A stretch of DNA of 64,000 bases from Halosaccharopolyspora lacisalsi (GCF_014137975.1 NZ_JACGWZ010000005.1:372001-436000), one strand, 5' to 3'. Shown: positions 52,060 to 61,170, counted from the stretch's first letter. A program made the numbers and translations. Notes: generated from the sequence alone by a model not told the origin.

Positions 52060-53028
52060 ATGCGCGCGATCCAGGTTGCTGAATTCGGTGGCCCCGAGGT
52101 GCTGGTTGCCGGGGAGGTCCCTGATCCGCTCCCGGGTCCGGGGGAGGTCGTGGTGGGGGTGGAGGCCGCCGACGTCATCTACCTCGACACGCTGCTGCGC
52201 TCCGGCTGGGGTGGAGACACCTTTCCTCTGCAACTCCCGTACGTGCCCGGTGGCGGCGGTGCGGGAAGGGTCCTGTCCGTCGGTGAGGGCGTGGATCCCG
52301 GATGGATCGGGCGCCACGTCCTCGCGAGGTCCGCCACCGGATATGCCGAGAAAATCGCCGCCGACGTGGCGGGTGTCGTGGAAGTGCCCGCCGAGTTGGG
52401 CTCTCCCGAAGCGGCTGCTCTGCTGCACGACGGCGCCACCGCGCTCAGCTTCGCCCGCCTGGCGGAGATCGGGGAAGGTGAACGGGTGGTGGTGGCTGCC
52501 GCGGCCGGCGGTGCCGGCACGTTGCTGGTGCAACTGGCCCGCGAATCCGGTGCCCGAGTGATCGCGGCGGCTCGCGGCGAACGCAAGCTGGCGCTCGCCC
52601 GCGAACTGGGTGCCGAAGTCGCGGTCGACTACTCGAAGGAGGGCTGGACGCATCGGGTGTACGAGGCGACGGGTGGAGCGGGAGTCGACCTGGCTTTCGA
52701 CGGTGCGGGTGGAAAGCTCGGCAAGGTGCTGTTCGAGACCGTGGCCGAGGGAGGCCGGTTCGTCACCTACGGCACTTCCGGGGGCGAATTCGCCGGAATC
52801 GACCCGTGGGTGGCCGAGCGGCGGGATGTCACGGTGATGAATCCGCTGGAGCGCGGACCGCACGACCAAGCCACCGTTCGGGACCTGCTCACGCGGGCGC
52901 TCGCGTTCGCGGCGCGGGGACGACTGCGTCCGTCCATCGGTGCGACCTACCCGCTGGATCGAGCTCGGGAGGCTCACGCCGCGCTCGCCGAGCGCAGCAC
53001 CGTCGGCAAGTCGCTGCTGATCAACTGA
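52060..53028 (+). CDS. zinc-independent MDR-family quinone oxidoreductase
   Basis: A 322-residue medium-chain reductase of the quinone-oxidoreductase type. The N-terminal domain has GGPEVLVAGEVPDPLPGPGE and YVPGGGGAGRVLSVGEG. The Rossmann domain has VVVAAAAGGAGTLLVQLARE and LGAEVAVDYSKEGW. Cys/His zinc ligands of alcohol dehydrogenases are absent. It would reduce quinones or enones with NADPH. The preceding MerR-like promoter suggests induction by a reactive compound. Confidence 0.87.
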   Translation: MRAIQVAEFGGPEVLVAGEVPDPLPGPGEVVVGVEAADVIYLDTLLRSGWGGDTFPLQLPYVPGGGGAGRVLSVGEGVDPGWIGRHVLARSATGYAEKIAADVAGVVEVPAELGSPEAAALLHDGATALSFARLAEIGEGERVVVAAAAGGAGTLLVQLARESGARVIAAARGERKLALARELGAEVAVDYSKEGWTHRVYEATGGAGVDLAFDGAGGKLGKVLFETVAEGGRFVTYGTSGGEFAGIDPWVAERRDVTVMNPLERGPHDQATVRDLLTRALAFAARGRLRPSIGATYPLDRAREAHAALAERSTVGKSLLIN

Positions 53029-53049
53029 CCTGGGCCTCCGCGTGGTGGG

Positions 53050-54087
53050 TCAGGGAGTAATGACGATCTTGCCGACGTGCTCGCCGTCGAGGAAGCGTTG
53101 CTGCGCCCGATGGATGTCGGCCAGCGTGTGTCGCTCCGCGACGCGGGGGCGGACGGAGCCGGAGCGGGCGAGCTCGACGAGTTCACCGAAGTGCCGTGGC
53201 GTGTGCATCGAGGAACCGATCAGTCGGAGGTTGTGCAGGTAGAGGCGACGCAGGTCGAAGGGCACCACCGCGCCGGCCACGGCTCCGGCGACGACCCAGC
53301 GGCCGTCGTCGCGCAGCAGCGGCATCAGTCGCTCGACCCAGGGGCCACCGGCGACGTCGGCGACCAGGTCCGGTCCGGAAGGAACCAGCGAGGTGAGTTG
53401 TTCGGCGATGCCCTCGGACTCGCGGAAGAGGGTGTGGGTCGCGCCCGCCTCCTCGACGAGGGCGCTCTTGGTGCTGCTGGTCAGTGCCACGACCGTGGCG
53501 CCACGCGCGGAGGCCAGCTGCACCAGTGCCAGCCCGACACCTCCGGAGGCTCCCGTGACCAGGACCGTTTCCCCGCCGCGGAGCTCAGCTCGTTCGAGCA
53601 TGCCCATCGCGGTTCCGTAGGCCACCGGCAGGCATGCCAGCTGCTCGTCCGCCAGGGGCGATTCGGTGACGTCGTGAGCCTGGCCGCTCGGAACGACCAC
53701 GCACTCGGCGAAGCCGCCGTCGGCCTCGCTGCCCAGCAGGCCGGTCGGTGGTGCCTGGTCGCTCTCCTCGAGGTAGCTCGCGGGATCGACAAGCACTCGG
53801 AGCCCGATTCGCTCGGTCGCCACACCGGGGCCGACCGCGGCGATCACGCCGGCGATGTCACCACCCTGGATGCGGGGGAACGTGAGGGGGCCGCGCCAAC
53901 CGGCTTTGGCGTCCGGTCGCCCCGGGAGGCCGTAGGTGCCCTCGCGCGTCCAGATGTCGGTGTTGTTCAGCGCGCTCGCCCGTACTCGGACCAGCACTTC
54001 ACCCGCCGCAGGTACCGGATCGGCCACATCCCGGCGGTATTCGAGTTTTTCCGGACCACCGTGCCCGGTCAGCACCACCGCACGCAC
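53050..54087 (-). CDS. MDR-family alcohol dehydrogenase/quinone reductase-like protein
   Basis: A 345-residue reductase with GHGGPEKLEYRRDVADPVPA, ALNNTDIWTREGTYG, PRIQGGDIAGVIAAVGPGVA and the cofactor loop VLVTGASGGVGLALVQLASA. It belongs to the zinc-lacking quinone-oxidoreductase group but is distinct from its convergent neighbour. The GTG start follows GGAGG at 7 bp. Its promoter contains the TATACC-n4-GGTATA operator next to a truncated divergent TetR gene, so its normal repressor is probably lost. Confidence 0.87.
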   Translation of the reverse strand: MRAVVLTGHGGPEKLEYRRDVADPVPAAGEVLVRVRASALNNTDIWTREGTYGLPGRPDAKAGWRGPLTFPRIQGGDIAGVIAAVGPGVATERIGLRVLVDPASYLEESDQAPPTGLLGSEADGGFAECVVVPSGQAHDVTESPLADEQLACLPVAYGTAMGMLERAELRGGETVLVTGASGGVGLALVQLASARGATVVALTSSTKSALVEEAGATHTLFRESEGIAEQLTSLVPSGPDLVADVAGGPWVERLMPLLRDDGRWVVAGAVAGAVVPFDLRRLYLHNLRLIGSSMHTPRHFGELVELARSGSVRPRVAERHTLADIHRAQQRFLDGEHVGKIVITP

Positions 54088-54102
54088 AGATTACCTCCTC
54101 GG

Positions 54103-54118
54103 TATACCGACTGGTATA
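54103..54118. promoter_or_regulatory. TetR-type operator
   Basis: TATACCGACTGGTATA has perfect 6-bp arms around GACT. It sits 16 bp upstream of the minus-strand reductase start and 54 bp upstream of the TetR start at 54172, the classical divergent TetR arrangement. Confidence 0.75.
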
Positions 54119-54171
54119 GTAGCAGGGTGCCGCATCGGTCGCGACAGGTAATCCCACCGGTAGGAATAGTC

Positions 54172-54380
54172 GTGTCGGACAGGGACGGGACGACGGTGGC
54201 CGGGCGCCACCTGCTCGAAGCCACCGCGGGGAGGTTCTACGCCGACGGCGTCAACACCGTCGGCGTCGCCGCGATCGCCGAGGCCGCCGAGGTCACCAAG
54301 AGGACGCTCTACGACTGCTTCGGTTCCAAGAGCGGGTTGGTCGTGGTTTATCCGGAGGATCGCCCCGATCGGGCACGCTT
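54172..54380 (+). pseudogene. TetR-family regulator truncated after the DNA-binding domain
   Basis: The first 60 or so residues are a complete TetR head: RHLLEATAGRFYADGVNTVG, VAAIAEAAEVTKRTLYDCFG, SKSGLVVVY. After about 54350 the frame runs into sequence that is antisense to the ABC-F gene ending at 54385, with no ligand-binding domain. GTG 54172 has AGGA at 6 bp. The gene was probably cut by a deletion that also brought the ABC-F gene alongside. Confidence 0.72.
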
Positions 54381-54384
54381 CGGG

Positions 54385-56052
54385 TTATCCCGCTTCGTCG
54401 GTCCAGACCGGGGAGGACGTTTCGCGGACCCGCCCGTCACCGTGGAAGGTCAGAAAGCGGTCGAAGGAACGGGCGAACCAACGGTCGTGGGTCACGGCGA
54501 GCACGGTGCCGTCGAAGGAGTCCAGACCCGATTGGAGTGCATCGGCCGAAACGAGATCGAGGTTGTCAGTGGGTTCGTCGAGCAGCAGCAGGTTCGCTCC
54601 CTCCAGCTCGACCAGCAGAATCTGCAGTCGGGCCTGCTGTCCGCCGGAGAGCGTGTCGAACCGCTGGTGGGCTGCCTGAACGATGTCGTAGCGGGCCAGC
54701 GCTTTGCTGGCCTCCTCGCGTGGCATCCCCGAACGACGTCTGCCGCCTCCGGTGAGCAGCTCCAGCAGTGTACGCCCGGCGAACTCGGGATGCTCGTGGG
54801 TCTGGGCGAACCAGCCGGGCACCACCCGTGCTCCCAGTCGGGCGTCGCCGGTGTGCGGGACCGGGGTCAGCGCCTGCTGCTCGAGCTCCGTGGCGCGGTC
54901 GCCGTCGCTGCCGCCGCGGGCCAGCAGCCGCAGGAAGTGCGACTTCCCCGAGCCGTTGGCGCCGAGCACCGCGCTCCGCTCGCCGTAGCGGAACTCGGCG
55001 GTGAACGGCTCGGTCAGCGCGTCCAGCACGAGATTCTCGCAGATCACCGCACGTTTGCCGGTGCGCGAACCTCGCAGGAGCATGTGGACGCGCTGGGTCC
55101 GGGGCACCGCTTCGGGGGGACCGGCTTGGTCGAACTTGCGCAGCCGCGTGCGCGCGGCCTGGTACCGCGCGGCCATCCCGTCGTTGTCGGCGGCCTTCTG
55201 CTTGAGCTCGTTGACCAAGCGCAGCAGTTTGGCCCGCTCCTCGTCCCACCGTCGGCGCAGCTCGTCCAGCCGTGAGATCCGGTCCGCACGGGCCTGCTCG
55301 TACGTGGCGAAACCACCGCCGTGCACCCACACCCGGTTGCCGGCCGCTCCCAGCTCCACCGTCACGACGCGGGTGGCGGTGCGATGCAGGAGTTCGCGGT
55401 CGTGCGAGACGAACAGCACCGTTTTCGGCGTCTCGCGGAGACGTTGCTCCAGCCACTGCTTGCCCGGCACGTCGAGGTAGTTGTCCGGCTCGTCCAGCAA
55501 CAACACTCCGTCCGGACCCCGCAACAGCGCTTCCAGGGCGAGTCGTTTCTGCTCTCCGCCCGAGAGAGTCCGCAGTTCGCGGTACTTGGCTCGCTCGTAG
55601 ATCAGGCCGAGCGCGGCGACGCAGCAGCGGTCCCAGGAAGCCTCGGCCTCGTAGCCTCCCGTGTCGGTGTACTCGGTGATCGCCTCGGCGTAGGCGAGCT
55701 GCGTGGCGTCGTCGTCCTGCTCGATCAGCCTGTCCTCCGCCGCGTCGAGATTCCGTCCCGCTGTGCGCAGGCGCGGTGTGGCCACCGACAGCAGCAGGTC
55801 CCGCACCGTCGAGTCATCCTGAGCGTGGCCGATGAACTGGGGCATGACACCCAGCCCGCCGGAACGGGCCACCGAGCCCTCGTGCGGATCGAGATCACCG
55901 GAGACCAGCCGCAGCAACGTCGACTTCCCCGTACCGTTCGGGCCGATCAGCGCGGCCTTGACGCCCTCGCCCACGCGAAACGACACGTCATCGAGCAGCG
56001 GCTGCCCGTCCGGCAGCACGTGGTGCACCTTCTGCAGGTCGACGTGTCCCAC
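54385..56052 (-). CDS. ABC-F family ATPase
   Basis: A 555-residue protein with two ABC domains and no membrane part. Domain 1: Walker A GPNGTGKST, signature TLSGGEQKR, Walker B LLLDEPDNYLD. Domain 2: GANGSGKSH, TLSGGQQAR, LLLDEPTDNLD. A charged linker helix (RISRLDELRRRWDEERAKLL) joins them. ABC-F proteins act on the ribosome, some protecting it from antibiotics, others tuning translation; the linker here is short, so antibiotic protection is not established. It is a single-gene unit, its 3' end abutting the truncated TetR gene. Confidence 0.92.
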   Translation of the reverse strand: MGHVDLQKVHHVLPDGQPLLDDVSFRVGEGVKAALIGPNGTGKSTLLRLVSGDLDPHEGSVARSGGLGVMPQFIGHAQDDSTVRDLLLSVATPRLRTAGRNLDAAEDRLIEQDDDATQLAYAEAITEYTDTGGYEAEASWDRCCVAALGLIYERAKYRELRTLSGGEQKRLALEALLRGPDGVLLLDEPDNYLDVPGKQWLEQRLRETPKTVLFVSHDRELLHRTATRVVTVELGAAGNRVWVHGGGFATYEQARADRISRLDELRRRWDEERAKLLRLVNELKQKAADNDGMAARYQAARTRLRKFDQAGPPEAVPRTQRVHMLLRGSRTGKRAVICENLVLDALTEPFTAEFRYGERSAVLGANGSGKSHFLRLLARGGSDGDRATELEQQALTPVPHTGDARLGARVVPGWFAQTHEHPEFAGRTLLELLTGGGRRRSGMPREEASKALARYDIVQAAHQRFDTLSGGQQARLQILLVELEGANLLLLDEPTDNLDLVSADALQSGLDSFDGTVLAVTHDRWFARSFDRFLTFHGDGRVRETSSPVWTDEAG

Positions 56053-56189
56053 GGCGGTCGGCTCCTCACGGTGCTGAGTCCTGACGGCGTTCGAGGCCGC
56101 GACGGTGCTGCGGCCGAATCACGACGCCGGTATGTATAACTCGCGGCAGCTCGAGTCCGCGACGTGTTTTTCGACCGGGGTTCGTCCGC

Positions 56190-57242
56190 TCAGGGCACGG
56201 GAGCGGGCTTGGTCGCGGGATCGCCGTCGATGGCTTTCGCCATGCGCGGCACCAGTTCGTCGAGAGCGATGGGCAGACTCAGCGCGCTGCTGAAGGACAG
56301 GGCTCCGTTGATCGGACTCATCTGGGGCAGGGGGATGTCGCGACCTCGGCGCGCGACGTCGAGCCGCCGGTAGATGGGTTCCTCCGCGATGCTCGTCTCC
56401 CGCGAGCCGTACACGCCCAGCAGCAGTACGTCGGCCTCCAGCGCCCCCAGGTGTTCGAGGCTGAGTTTCACGGGGGCGTGGTCGGCGTCGCCGGAGAACA
56501 GCTTCTCGGCCGCGGCGGGGAGGGTGAAGCCGAGCGAGTTCAGGAAGCGGGGCGCCGGACCGGTGGCGTAGGCGTAGACCGATCCGTTGATGGAGGTGGC
56601 CAACAGCCCCGTCGCGCCCCGGAACTCGGGCTGCGTGGTGCGCGCGTGCTCGAACCGTTGCTCGATGTTCGCGACGATTCGCCCCGCCTGGTCGGTCCGG
56701 CCCAGCGCCCGGCCGGTGGGGCGGGTCAGCTCCTGCCAGGGTGCTCCGTAGTCGGGATGGTCACCGGGTTGGGCGATGGTCGGAGCGAACCGGGACAGCG
56801 CGTCGTACTGCTGCTCGGTCATCCCCGAGTTCATGCCGAGCACGAGATCCGGTCGCAGGGCCGCGATCCGCTCGACGTCGAGGTCCTGCCTGGGGAGGGA
56901 GGCCGGGACCTCGCGCTGCCCGAGCTTGTCGGTGGCCCAGGGCCACAGAGCTCCCGGATGGTCCCCGAACCACTCACGCGCCGCGACCGGTGCGCTTCCC
57001 AGCGCCAGCACGTAGTCCTGTTCGGTCAGACCCACGGTGACCACTCTGCGGGGTGGCGCGGGGATCTCGGTGGTGCCGTACCGGTGTTCGACGGTGACGG
57101 GGAAGCCCGCGGACTCTCCAGAGGACTCGGAGGACTGCCGGGAAGGACCGCACGCCGCGGTCAACAGCAACATGCCCATGCCGCCGAGCACGTGTCTCCG
57201 GGTCGGAGCGCTGCTTCCGGAATCGAGGCCGGTCGAGAACAT
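56190..57242 (-). CDS. iron-siderophore ABC transporter substrate-binding lipoprotein
   Basis: A 350-residue lipoprotein: RRHVLGGMGMLLLTAACG contains a twin-arginine-like stretch and the lipobox Cys. The mature part is a two-lobed FecB/FepB-type binding protein (PPRRVVTVGLTEQDYVLALG, IAALRPDLVLGMNSGMTEQQ, YDALSRFAPTIAQPG). It would capture a ferric siderophore outside the membrane. The ATG at 57242 follows AGGTG. A near-consensus iron box lies 45 bp upstream, indicating repression by IdeR/DmdR. No permease or ATPase gene is adjacent, so it must share one from elsewhere. Confidence 0.9.
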   Translation of the reverse strand: MFSTGLDSGSSAPTRRHVLGGMGMLLLTAACGPSRQSSESSGESAGFPVTVEHRYGTTEIPAPPRRVVTVGLTEQDYVLALGSAPVAAREWFGDHPGALWPWATDKLGQREVPASLPRQDLDVERIAALRPDLVLGMNSGMTEQQYDALSRFAPTIAQPGDHPDYGAPWQELTRPTGRALGRTDQAGRIVANIEQRFEHARTTQPEFRGATGLLATSINGSVYAYATGPAPRFLNSLGFTLPAAAEKLFSGDADHAPVKLSLEHLGALEADVLLLGVYGSRETSIAEEPIYRRLDVARRGRDIPLPQMSPINGALSFSSALSLPIALDELVPRMAKAIDGDPATKPAPVP

Positions 57243-57286
57243 GGGGCACCTTTCGGTCCGCGTGTGGTCGGGATTCACCCTTAAAT

Positions 57287-57305
57287 CAAGGTTAGGCTAA
57301 CCTAA
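57287..57305. promoter_or_regulatory. IdeR/DmdR iron box
   Basis: CAAGGTTAGGCTAACCTAA matches the 19-bp actinobacterial iron-box consensus TTAGGTTAGGCTAACCTAA at 17 positions, with a perfect 15-bp palindromic core. It precedes the siderophore-binding lipoprotein on the minus strand and lies 78 bp from the thioesterase start on the plus strand. Confidence 0.85.
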
Positions 57306-57382
57306 TGAATCCGGCGGGTGCGGGTTTCGTGCTGCGATGCTCGTCACAGCCTCGGCGGCGTGCCGTGTATTACGGTCCGGGG

Positions 57383-58216
57383 ATGATCGGAGACGAGGGG
57401 CGGGTGTCGGCCTCCGGTCCGACACTTCTCGAGCTGCTGGATCTCGAAGAACTCGACCGCGACCTCTACCGGGCGGGCACGGTCTTCGACGATCCCTTCG
57501 CGCTCTACGGTGGTCAGGTCGCCGCGCAGGCCCTGCTGGCGGCGGGAAGCACCGTGCCGCGGGACCGGCTGGTGCATTCGTTGCACGGCTACTACCTGCG
57601 TCCGGGAAACGCCTCGCAGCCGACGATCTTTCGGGTGGATCGCGACCGCGACGGAGGTTCCTTCAGTTCCCGCCGAGTCGTGGCGACCCAGGACGGTGAG
57701 GTCGTCTTCAGCATGTCGTGCTCCTTCCACCGCCTCGAACCCGGCCTCGACCGCGAGGCGCACCCCGCCGCGGAGGTGGCCGCACCGGAGGACTCCTGCG
57801 ACTACGAGCTGCCGCGCCTGTTCTCGATGCGGGCCCGGCTACCGCCGCAGCCGTATCCCGACGCGCGGTGGCCCACCCGGTTCTGGTCCCGTTGCGCGCT
57901 GGAACTGCCGAAGGATCCGCTGCTGCACTCGTGCGTGCTGACCTACCTGTCCGACATCTCCAGCGGTTCGGCGCCGCTGGGGGAGGGTGACATCGGTTCG
58001 GGTCCCAGCCTCGACCACGCGGTGTGGTTCCATCGGCAGGCCACGTTGGACGACTGGGTGCTGATGGACCTTCAGCCGCAGACCGTGGCCGCCGGACGTG
58101 GCTGGTACACGGGAACGATGCGCAGCCGCACCGGTGAACTGGTGGCCAGCCTCACCCAGGAGACCCTGTTCCGGGCCAAGCGGCCATCCACCGGGGAGTC
58201 CGACACCTCCCGGTGA
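57383..58216 (+). CDS. tesB: acyl-CoA thioesterase II (TesB family)
   Basis: A 277-residue double-hotdog thioesterase. LLELLDLEELDRDLYRAGTV, LYGGQVAAQALLAAGSTVPR, HSLHGYYLRPGN and SCSFHRLEPG form the first hotdog; DHAVWFHRQATLDDWVLMDL and LTQETLFR form the second. It hydrolyses acyl-CoA to free acid and CoA. The ATG at 57383 gives the usual N terminus; an in-frame ATG at 57305 overlaps the iron box and is less likely. It is divergent from the iron lipoprotein. Confidence 0.9.
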   Translation: MIGDEGRVSASGPTLLELLDLEELDRDLYRAGTVFDDPFALYGGQVAAQALLAAGSTVPRDRLVHSLHGYYLRPGNASQPTIFRVDRDRDGGSFSSRRVVATQDGEVVFSMSCSFHRLEPGLDREAHPAAEVAAPEDSCDYELPRLFSMRARLPPQPYPDARWPTRFWSRCALELPKDPLLHSCVLTYLSDISSGSAPLGEGDIGSGPSLDHAVWFHRQATLDDWVLMDLQPQTVAAGRGWYTGTMRSRTGELVASLTQETLFRAKRPSTGESDTSR

Positions 58217-58437
58217 CCGAACCGGAGGGTGCGCGGGCCCGTCGTCGCGGCGGCGGAACGAGCACGTTGCTATGATCATGGTGTCCGGTGGTGACCGAGT
58301 CGGGTACCCGTGTCGCGGGCGGGTGGTCCGCACCGGTTCGTGGAGATCGCTGGGGGTCGTGCCCGCGGAGCGGGCACGGTCACCGACCGGAAATTCCCCG
58401 GTTTCGTTCGTGGGGACGGCGTCGAAGGAAAGGCAGC

Positions 58438-59142
58438 ATGCTCGTAGCGGCAGGAGTGTTTCCGCACCCGCCGGTCCTCGTACCTCGCATGGCGGGTGAC
58501 CGGGCCTTCGAGCTCGACGGCCTGCGTGCCGCCTGCGCCGAGGGCGTGACGCGGTTGCTCGACTCCGATCCCGACGTGGTGGTGGTCGTCGGAGGTGGGG
58601 AGGACACGGTGTCGTACCCCACCCCGGTTGCGGGTACGTTGGCGCCGTACGGGCTGGATCTCACCGTCGGGCAGGGTGCGGAGGTCCTTCCACTGTCGCT
58701 GACGATCGCGCGCTGGCTGCTCGACGTGCACGCTCCCGCCCACGCTCCGCTCTTCGAGTCGGTGTCGGCGAGCGCACCGGTCGACGACTGCCTCGAGCTG
58801 GGACGGCGACTGGCGCAGCGGCATCGACGGGTGGCGCTGATGGTGATGGGCGACGGTTCGGCGTGCCGTGACGTGAAGGCGCCCGGATTCCTCGACCCCG
58901 AGGCGGTGCCCCACGACGACGACATCGCGCGGGCGCTCGCCACCGGGGACGAGGAGGTGCTGGCCGCCGTGGACCCGCGGACTTCCGAACGGCTGCTGGT
59001 CTCCGGACGAGCCGCGTGGCAAGTGCTCGCCGGAGCCGCGAGTGGCCGGTCGGTGGAGGCCGAACTCCTCGACTACCAGGCGCCGTACGGGGTCGGCTAC
59101 TTCGTCGCGTCCTGGCGGTGCGGGCCGAGCGAGCGGAAATGA
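58438..59142 (+). CDS. class III extradiol dioxygenase-like (LigB-fold) conserved protein
   Basis: A 234-residue protein beginning MLVAAGVFPHPPVLVPRMAG, with PDVVVVVGGGEDTV, VALMVMGDGSACRDVKAPGF and the C-terminal YQAPYGVGYFVASW. It matches an actinobacterial family of LigB-like fold conserved near tRNA-modification and diaminopimelate genes. The N-terminal His is present, but a complete Fe(II) site is not evident, so an enzymatic role is unproven. The ATG follows GGAAAGG. It is 62 bp ahead of the folP2-like gene on the same strand. Confidence 0.75.
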   Translation: MLVAAGVFPHPPVLVPRMAGDRAFELDGLRAACAEGVTRLLDSDPDVVVVVGGGEDTVSYPTPVAGTLAPYGLDLTVGQGAEVLPLSLTIARWLLDVHAPAHAPLFESVSASAPVDDCLELGRRLAQRHRRVALMVMGDGSACRDVKAPGFLDPEAVPHDDDIARALATGDEEVLAAVDPRTSERLLVSGRAAWQVLAGAASGRSVEAELLDYQAPYGVGYFVASWRCGPSERK

Positions 59143-59203
59143 ACAGCGGCGAGCGCGAGGGCCGCCGCTGTGGTGTGCCGGAAGGGATTGGAGGGCATCG
59201 GGC

Positions 59204-60073
59204 GTGCTGATGCCGCTTCGTTTCCGGGGACGTGCGACTCCGACGGACCGGCCGCTGGTCATGGCCATCGTCAACCGCACGCCGGATTCGTTCTACGACA
59301 GGGGAGCGACGTTCGCGGCCGAGGACGCGATGGAGGCCGTGCGCAGCGCCGTGGACGAGGGCGCCGACATCGTCGACATCGGCGGGGTGAAGGCGGCTCC
59401 CGGCGGAGAGGTCTCCGTGGCCGAGGAGACCGACCGTGTCGTGCCGTTCATCGCTGCGGTGCGTGAGCGTTTTCCCGACCTCGTCATCAGCGTGGACACC
59501 TGGCGCCACGAAGTGGGCCGGTGGGCGTGCGAGGCGGGAGCCGACCTGCTCAACGACACCTGGGCGGGGGCGGATCCGGTGCTGGCCGAGGTCGCCGCCG
59601 AGTTCGAGGCCGGCTACGTGTGTTCGCACACCGGCGGTATCACGCCGCGCACGAGGCCGTTTCGCGTCCGGTTCCCGGATCTCGTGAACTCGGTCGTGGA
59701 GGAGACCACGCGGCGCGCCGAGCACGCCGTCGCGCTGGGAGTCCCCCGCGAGAGCGTGCTGATCGACCCGACCCACGACTTCGGCAAGAACACCCGGCAC
59801 AGCCTGGAACTGGTGCGCCACACCGAGGAACTGGTTGCCACCGGGTGGCCGGTGCTCATGGCACTGTCGAACAAGGACTTCGTCGGGGAGACGCTGGGTA
59901 CCTCGCTGGAGGACCGGGTGACCGGGACGCTGGCCGCCACGGCGGTGGCGGCCAACGCGGGGGCCGCGGTGTTCCGGGCGCACCAGGTGCGTGAGACTCG
60001 TCAGGTCGTCGACATGGTGGCCAGCATCCGCGGCGACCGTCCGCCGTCGGGCTGCGTTCGCGGTCTGTCTTGA
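59204..60073 (+). CDS. folP2: dihydropteroate synthase-like protein (FolP2 type)
   Basis: A 289-residue TIM-barrel protein of the pterin-binding family. VMAIVNRTPDSFYDRG is the first conserved loop, DEGADIVDIGGVKAAPGG the second, and ISVDTWRHEVGRWACEAGAD the third. Next to gpgS this is the mycobacterial folP2 arrangement, in which the paralogue lacks normal dihydropteroate synthase activity. The GGVKAAPGG loop deviates from the GGxSTRPG of active enzymes, supporting a changed function. The GTG at 59204 is 9 bp after GGAGGG; ATG 59210 is an alternative. Confidence 0.85.
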   Translation: MLMPLRFRGRATPTDRPLVMAIVNRTPDSFYDRGATFAAEDAMEAVRSAVDEGADIVDIGGVKAAPGGEVSVAEETDRVVPFIAAVRERFPDLVISVDTWRHEVGRWACEAGADLLNDTWAGADPVLAEVAAEFEAGYVCSHTGGITPRTRPFRVRFPDLVNSVVEETTRRAEHAVALGVPRESVLIDPTHDFGKNTRHSLELVRHTEELVATGWPVLMALSNKDFVGETLGTSLEDRVTGTLAATAVAANAGAAVFRAHQVRETRQVVDMVASIRGDRPPSGCVRGLS

Positions 60074-60166
60074 CGGTGCTCCGGACGCGCTGTTCGCCCG
60101 TCCGGGCGTGGTGCGTGCCGACAGGGCGTGTGAGTGGATCGGCTTGAAGCGTGTCGAGGGGAATCG

Positions 60167-61126
60167 ATGCTGCCCGAGGTGAAGCGGTGGTTCGCCGCCC
60201 GTAGCTGGCAGGACCCACGGTGGTCGGTGGCCGAGCTGGTGGCGGCCAAGCGGGGACGCACGGTCAGCGTGGTGCTGCCCGCGCTGGACGAGCAGGACAC
60301 GGTGGGTGCGATCGTCGCGGCGATCCGGCCGCTGACCGAGCCGGGTCCCCCGCTGGTCGACGAGCTGGTGGTCGTCGACTCCGGCTCGACCGACCGCACG
60401 GCCGAGGTCGCGCGCGAGGCGGGAGCGCGGGTCGTGCAGCGGCGGGACGTGCTGCCCGAGTTCGCCCACAGGCCGGGCAAGGGTGAGGTGCTGTGGCGGT
60501 CGCTGGCGGCGACCTCCGGTGACCTGCTGGTCTTCGTCGACTCCGACCTCGTGGACTTCGATCCGTCCTTCGTTCCCTCGTTGCTCGGCCCGTTGTTGAC
60601 CGAGTCCGCTCCCGCGCTGGTCAAGGGCTTCTACCGGCGGCCGTTGCGGATGCGCTCCGACGAGCCGGAGACGGGGGGCGGGCGTGTGACGGAGCTGCTC
60701 GCACGGCCGGTGCTGTCGGCCCTGCGCCCACGGTTGAGCGGTGTGGTGCAGCCGCTCGGCGGGGAGTACGCGGCCCGGCGGGAGTTCCTGGAGTCGGTCC
60801 CCTTCGCGGCCGGTTACGGCGTGGAGATCGGGCTGCTGCTCGACGCCCACGAGCGCTACGGGTTGGACGGCATCGCCCAGGTGAATCTGGGGGTGCGCAA
60901 GCACCGGCACCGTGAGCTGCTGGAGCTCGGCGTGATGGCCCGCCAGATTCTCGCGGCGGCACTGGCCCGGTGCGACTCACCGGATGATTCCGCCGAGGTG
61001 CGGGAGGCGGCCTCGTTCACCCAGTTCCTCCAGGTCGACGGCGAGTGGTCGGCGCGGGAGCACGACGTGCCGATCGAGGACCGACCACCGCTGCGCGACG
61101 TTCGAGGCCCCGGAGAATCGCGGTGA
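60167..61126 (+). CDS. gpgS: glucosyl-3-phosphoglycerate synthase
   Basis: A 319-residue GT-A glycosyltransferase of the GT81 type. VSVVLPALDEQDTVGAIVAA is the nucleotide-binding start, DSGSTDRTAEVAREAGARVV follows, and DSD (LVFVDSDLVDF) is the metal-binding triad. Acceptor-side motifs are VKGFYRRPLRM and PLGGEYAARREFLESVPFAA with GYGVEIGLL. It makes glucosyl-3-phosphoglycerate, the first step of methylglucose lipopolysaccharide or glucosylglycerate formation. The ATG follows GAGGGG. Its TGA lies inside the left arm of palindrome copy E. Confidence 0.93.
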   Translation: MLPEVKRWFAARSWQDPRWSVAELVAAKRGRTVSVVLPALDEQDTVGAIVAAIRPLTEPGPPLVDELVVVDSGSTDRTAEVAREAGARVVQRRDVLPEFAHRPGKGEVLWRSLAATSGDLLVFVDSDLVDFDPSFVPSLLGPLLTESAPALVKGFYRRPLRMRSDEPETGGGRVTELLARPVLSALRPRLSGVVQPLGGEYAARREFLESVPFAAGYGVEIGLLLDAHERYGLDGIAQVNLGVRKHRHRELLELGVMARQILAAALARCDSPDDSAEVREAASFTQFLQVDGEWSAREHDVPIEDRPPLRDVRGPGESR

Positions 61127-61170
61127 ACGCGTCGTTGTGGCGGTCGCACCGCCACAACGACGCGTTCACC
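61122..61170. repeat. palindromic repeat copy E between convergent genes
   Basis: Perfect 22-bp arms from GGTGAACGCGTCGTTGTGGC (61122) to the complementary GCGTTCACC end (61170), loop TCGCA. The gpgS stop codon (61124-61126) is part of the left arm. It separates gpgS from the convergent methyltransferase gene. Confidence 0.85.

Noticed and set aside
53077-55275. A 732-codon plus-strand frame containing the TetR head
   Set aside because: Only codons from about 54172 to 54350 are TetR-like; the remainder is antisense to the reductase and ABC-F genes, so it is not a fusion protein.
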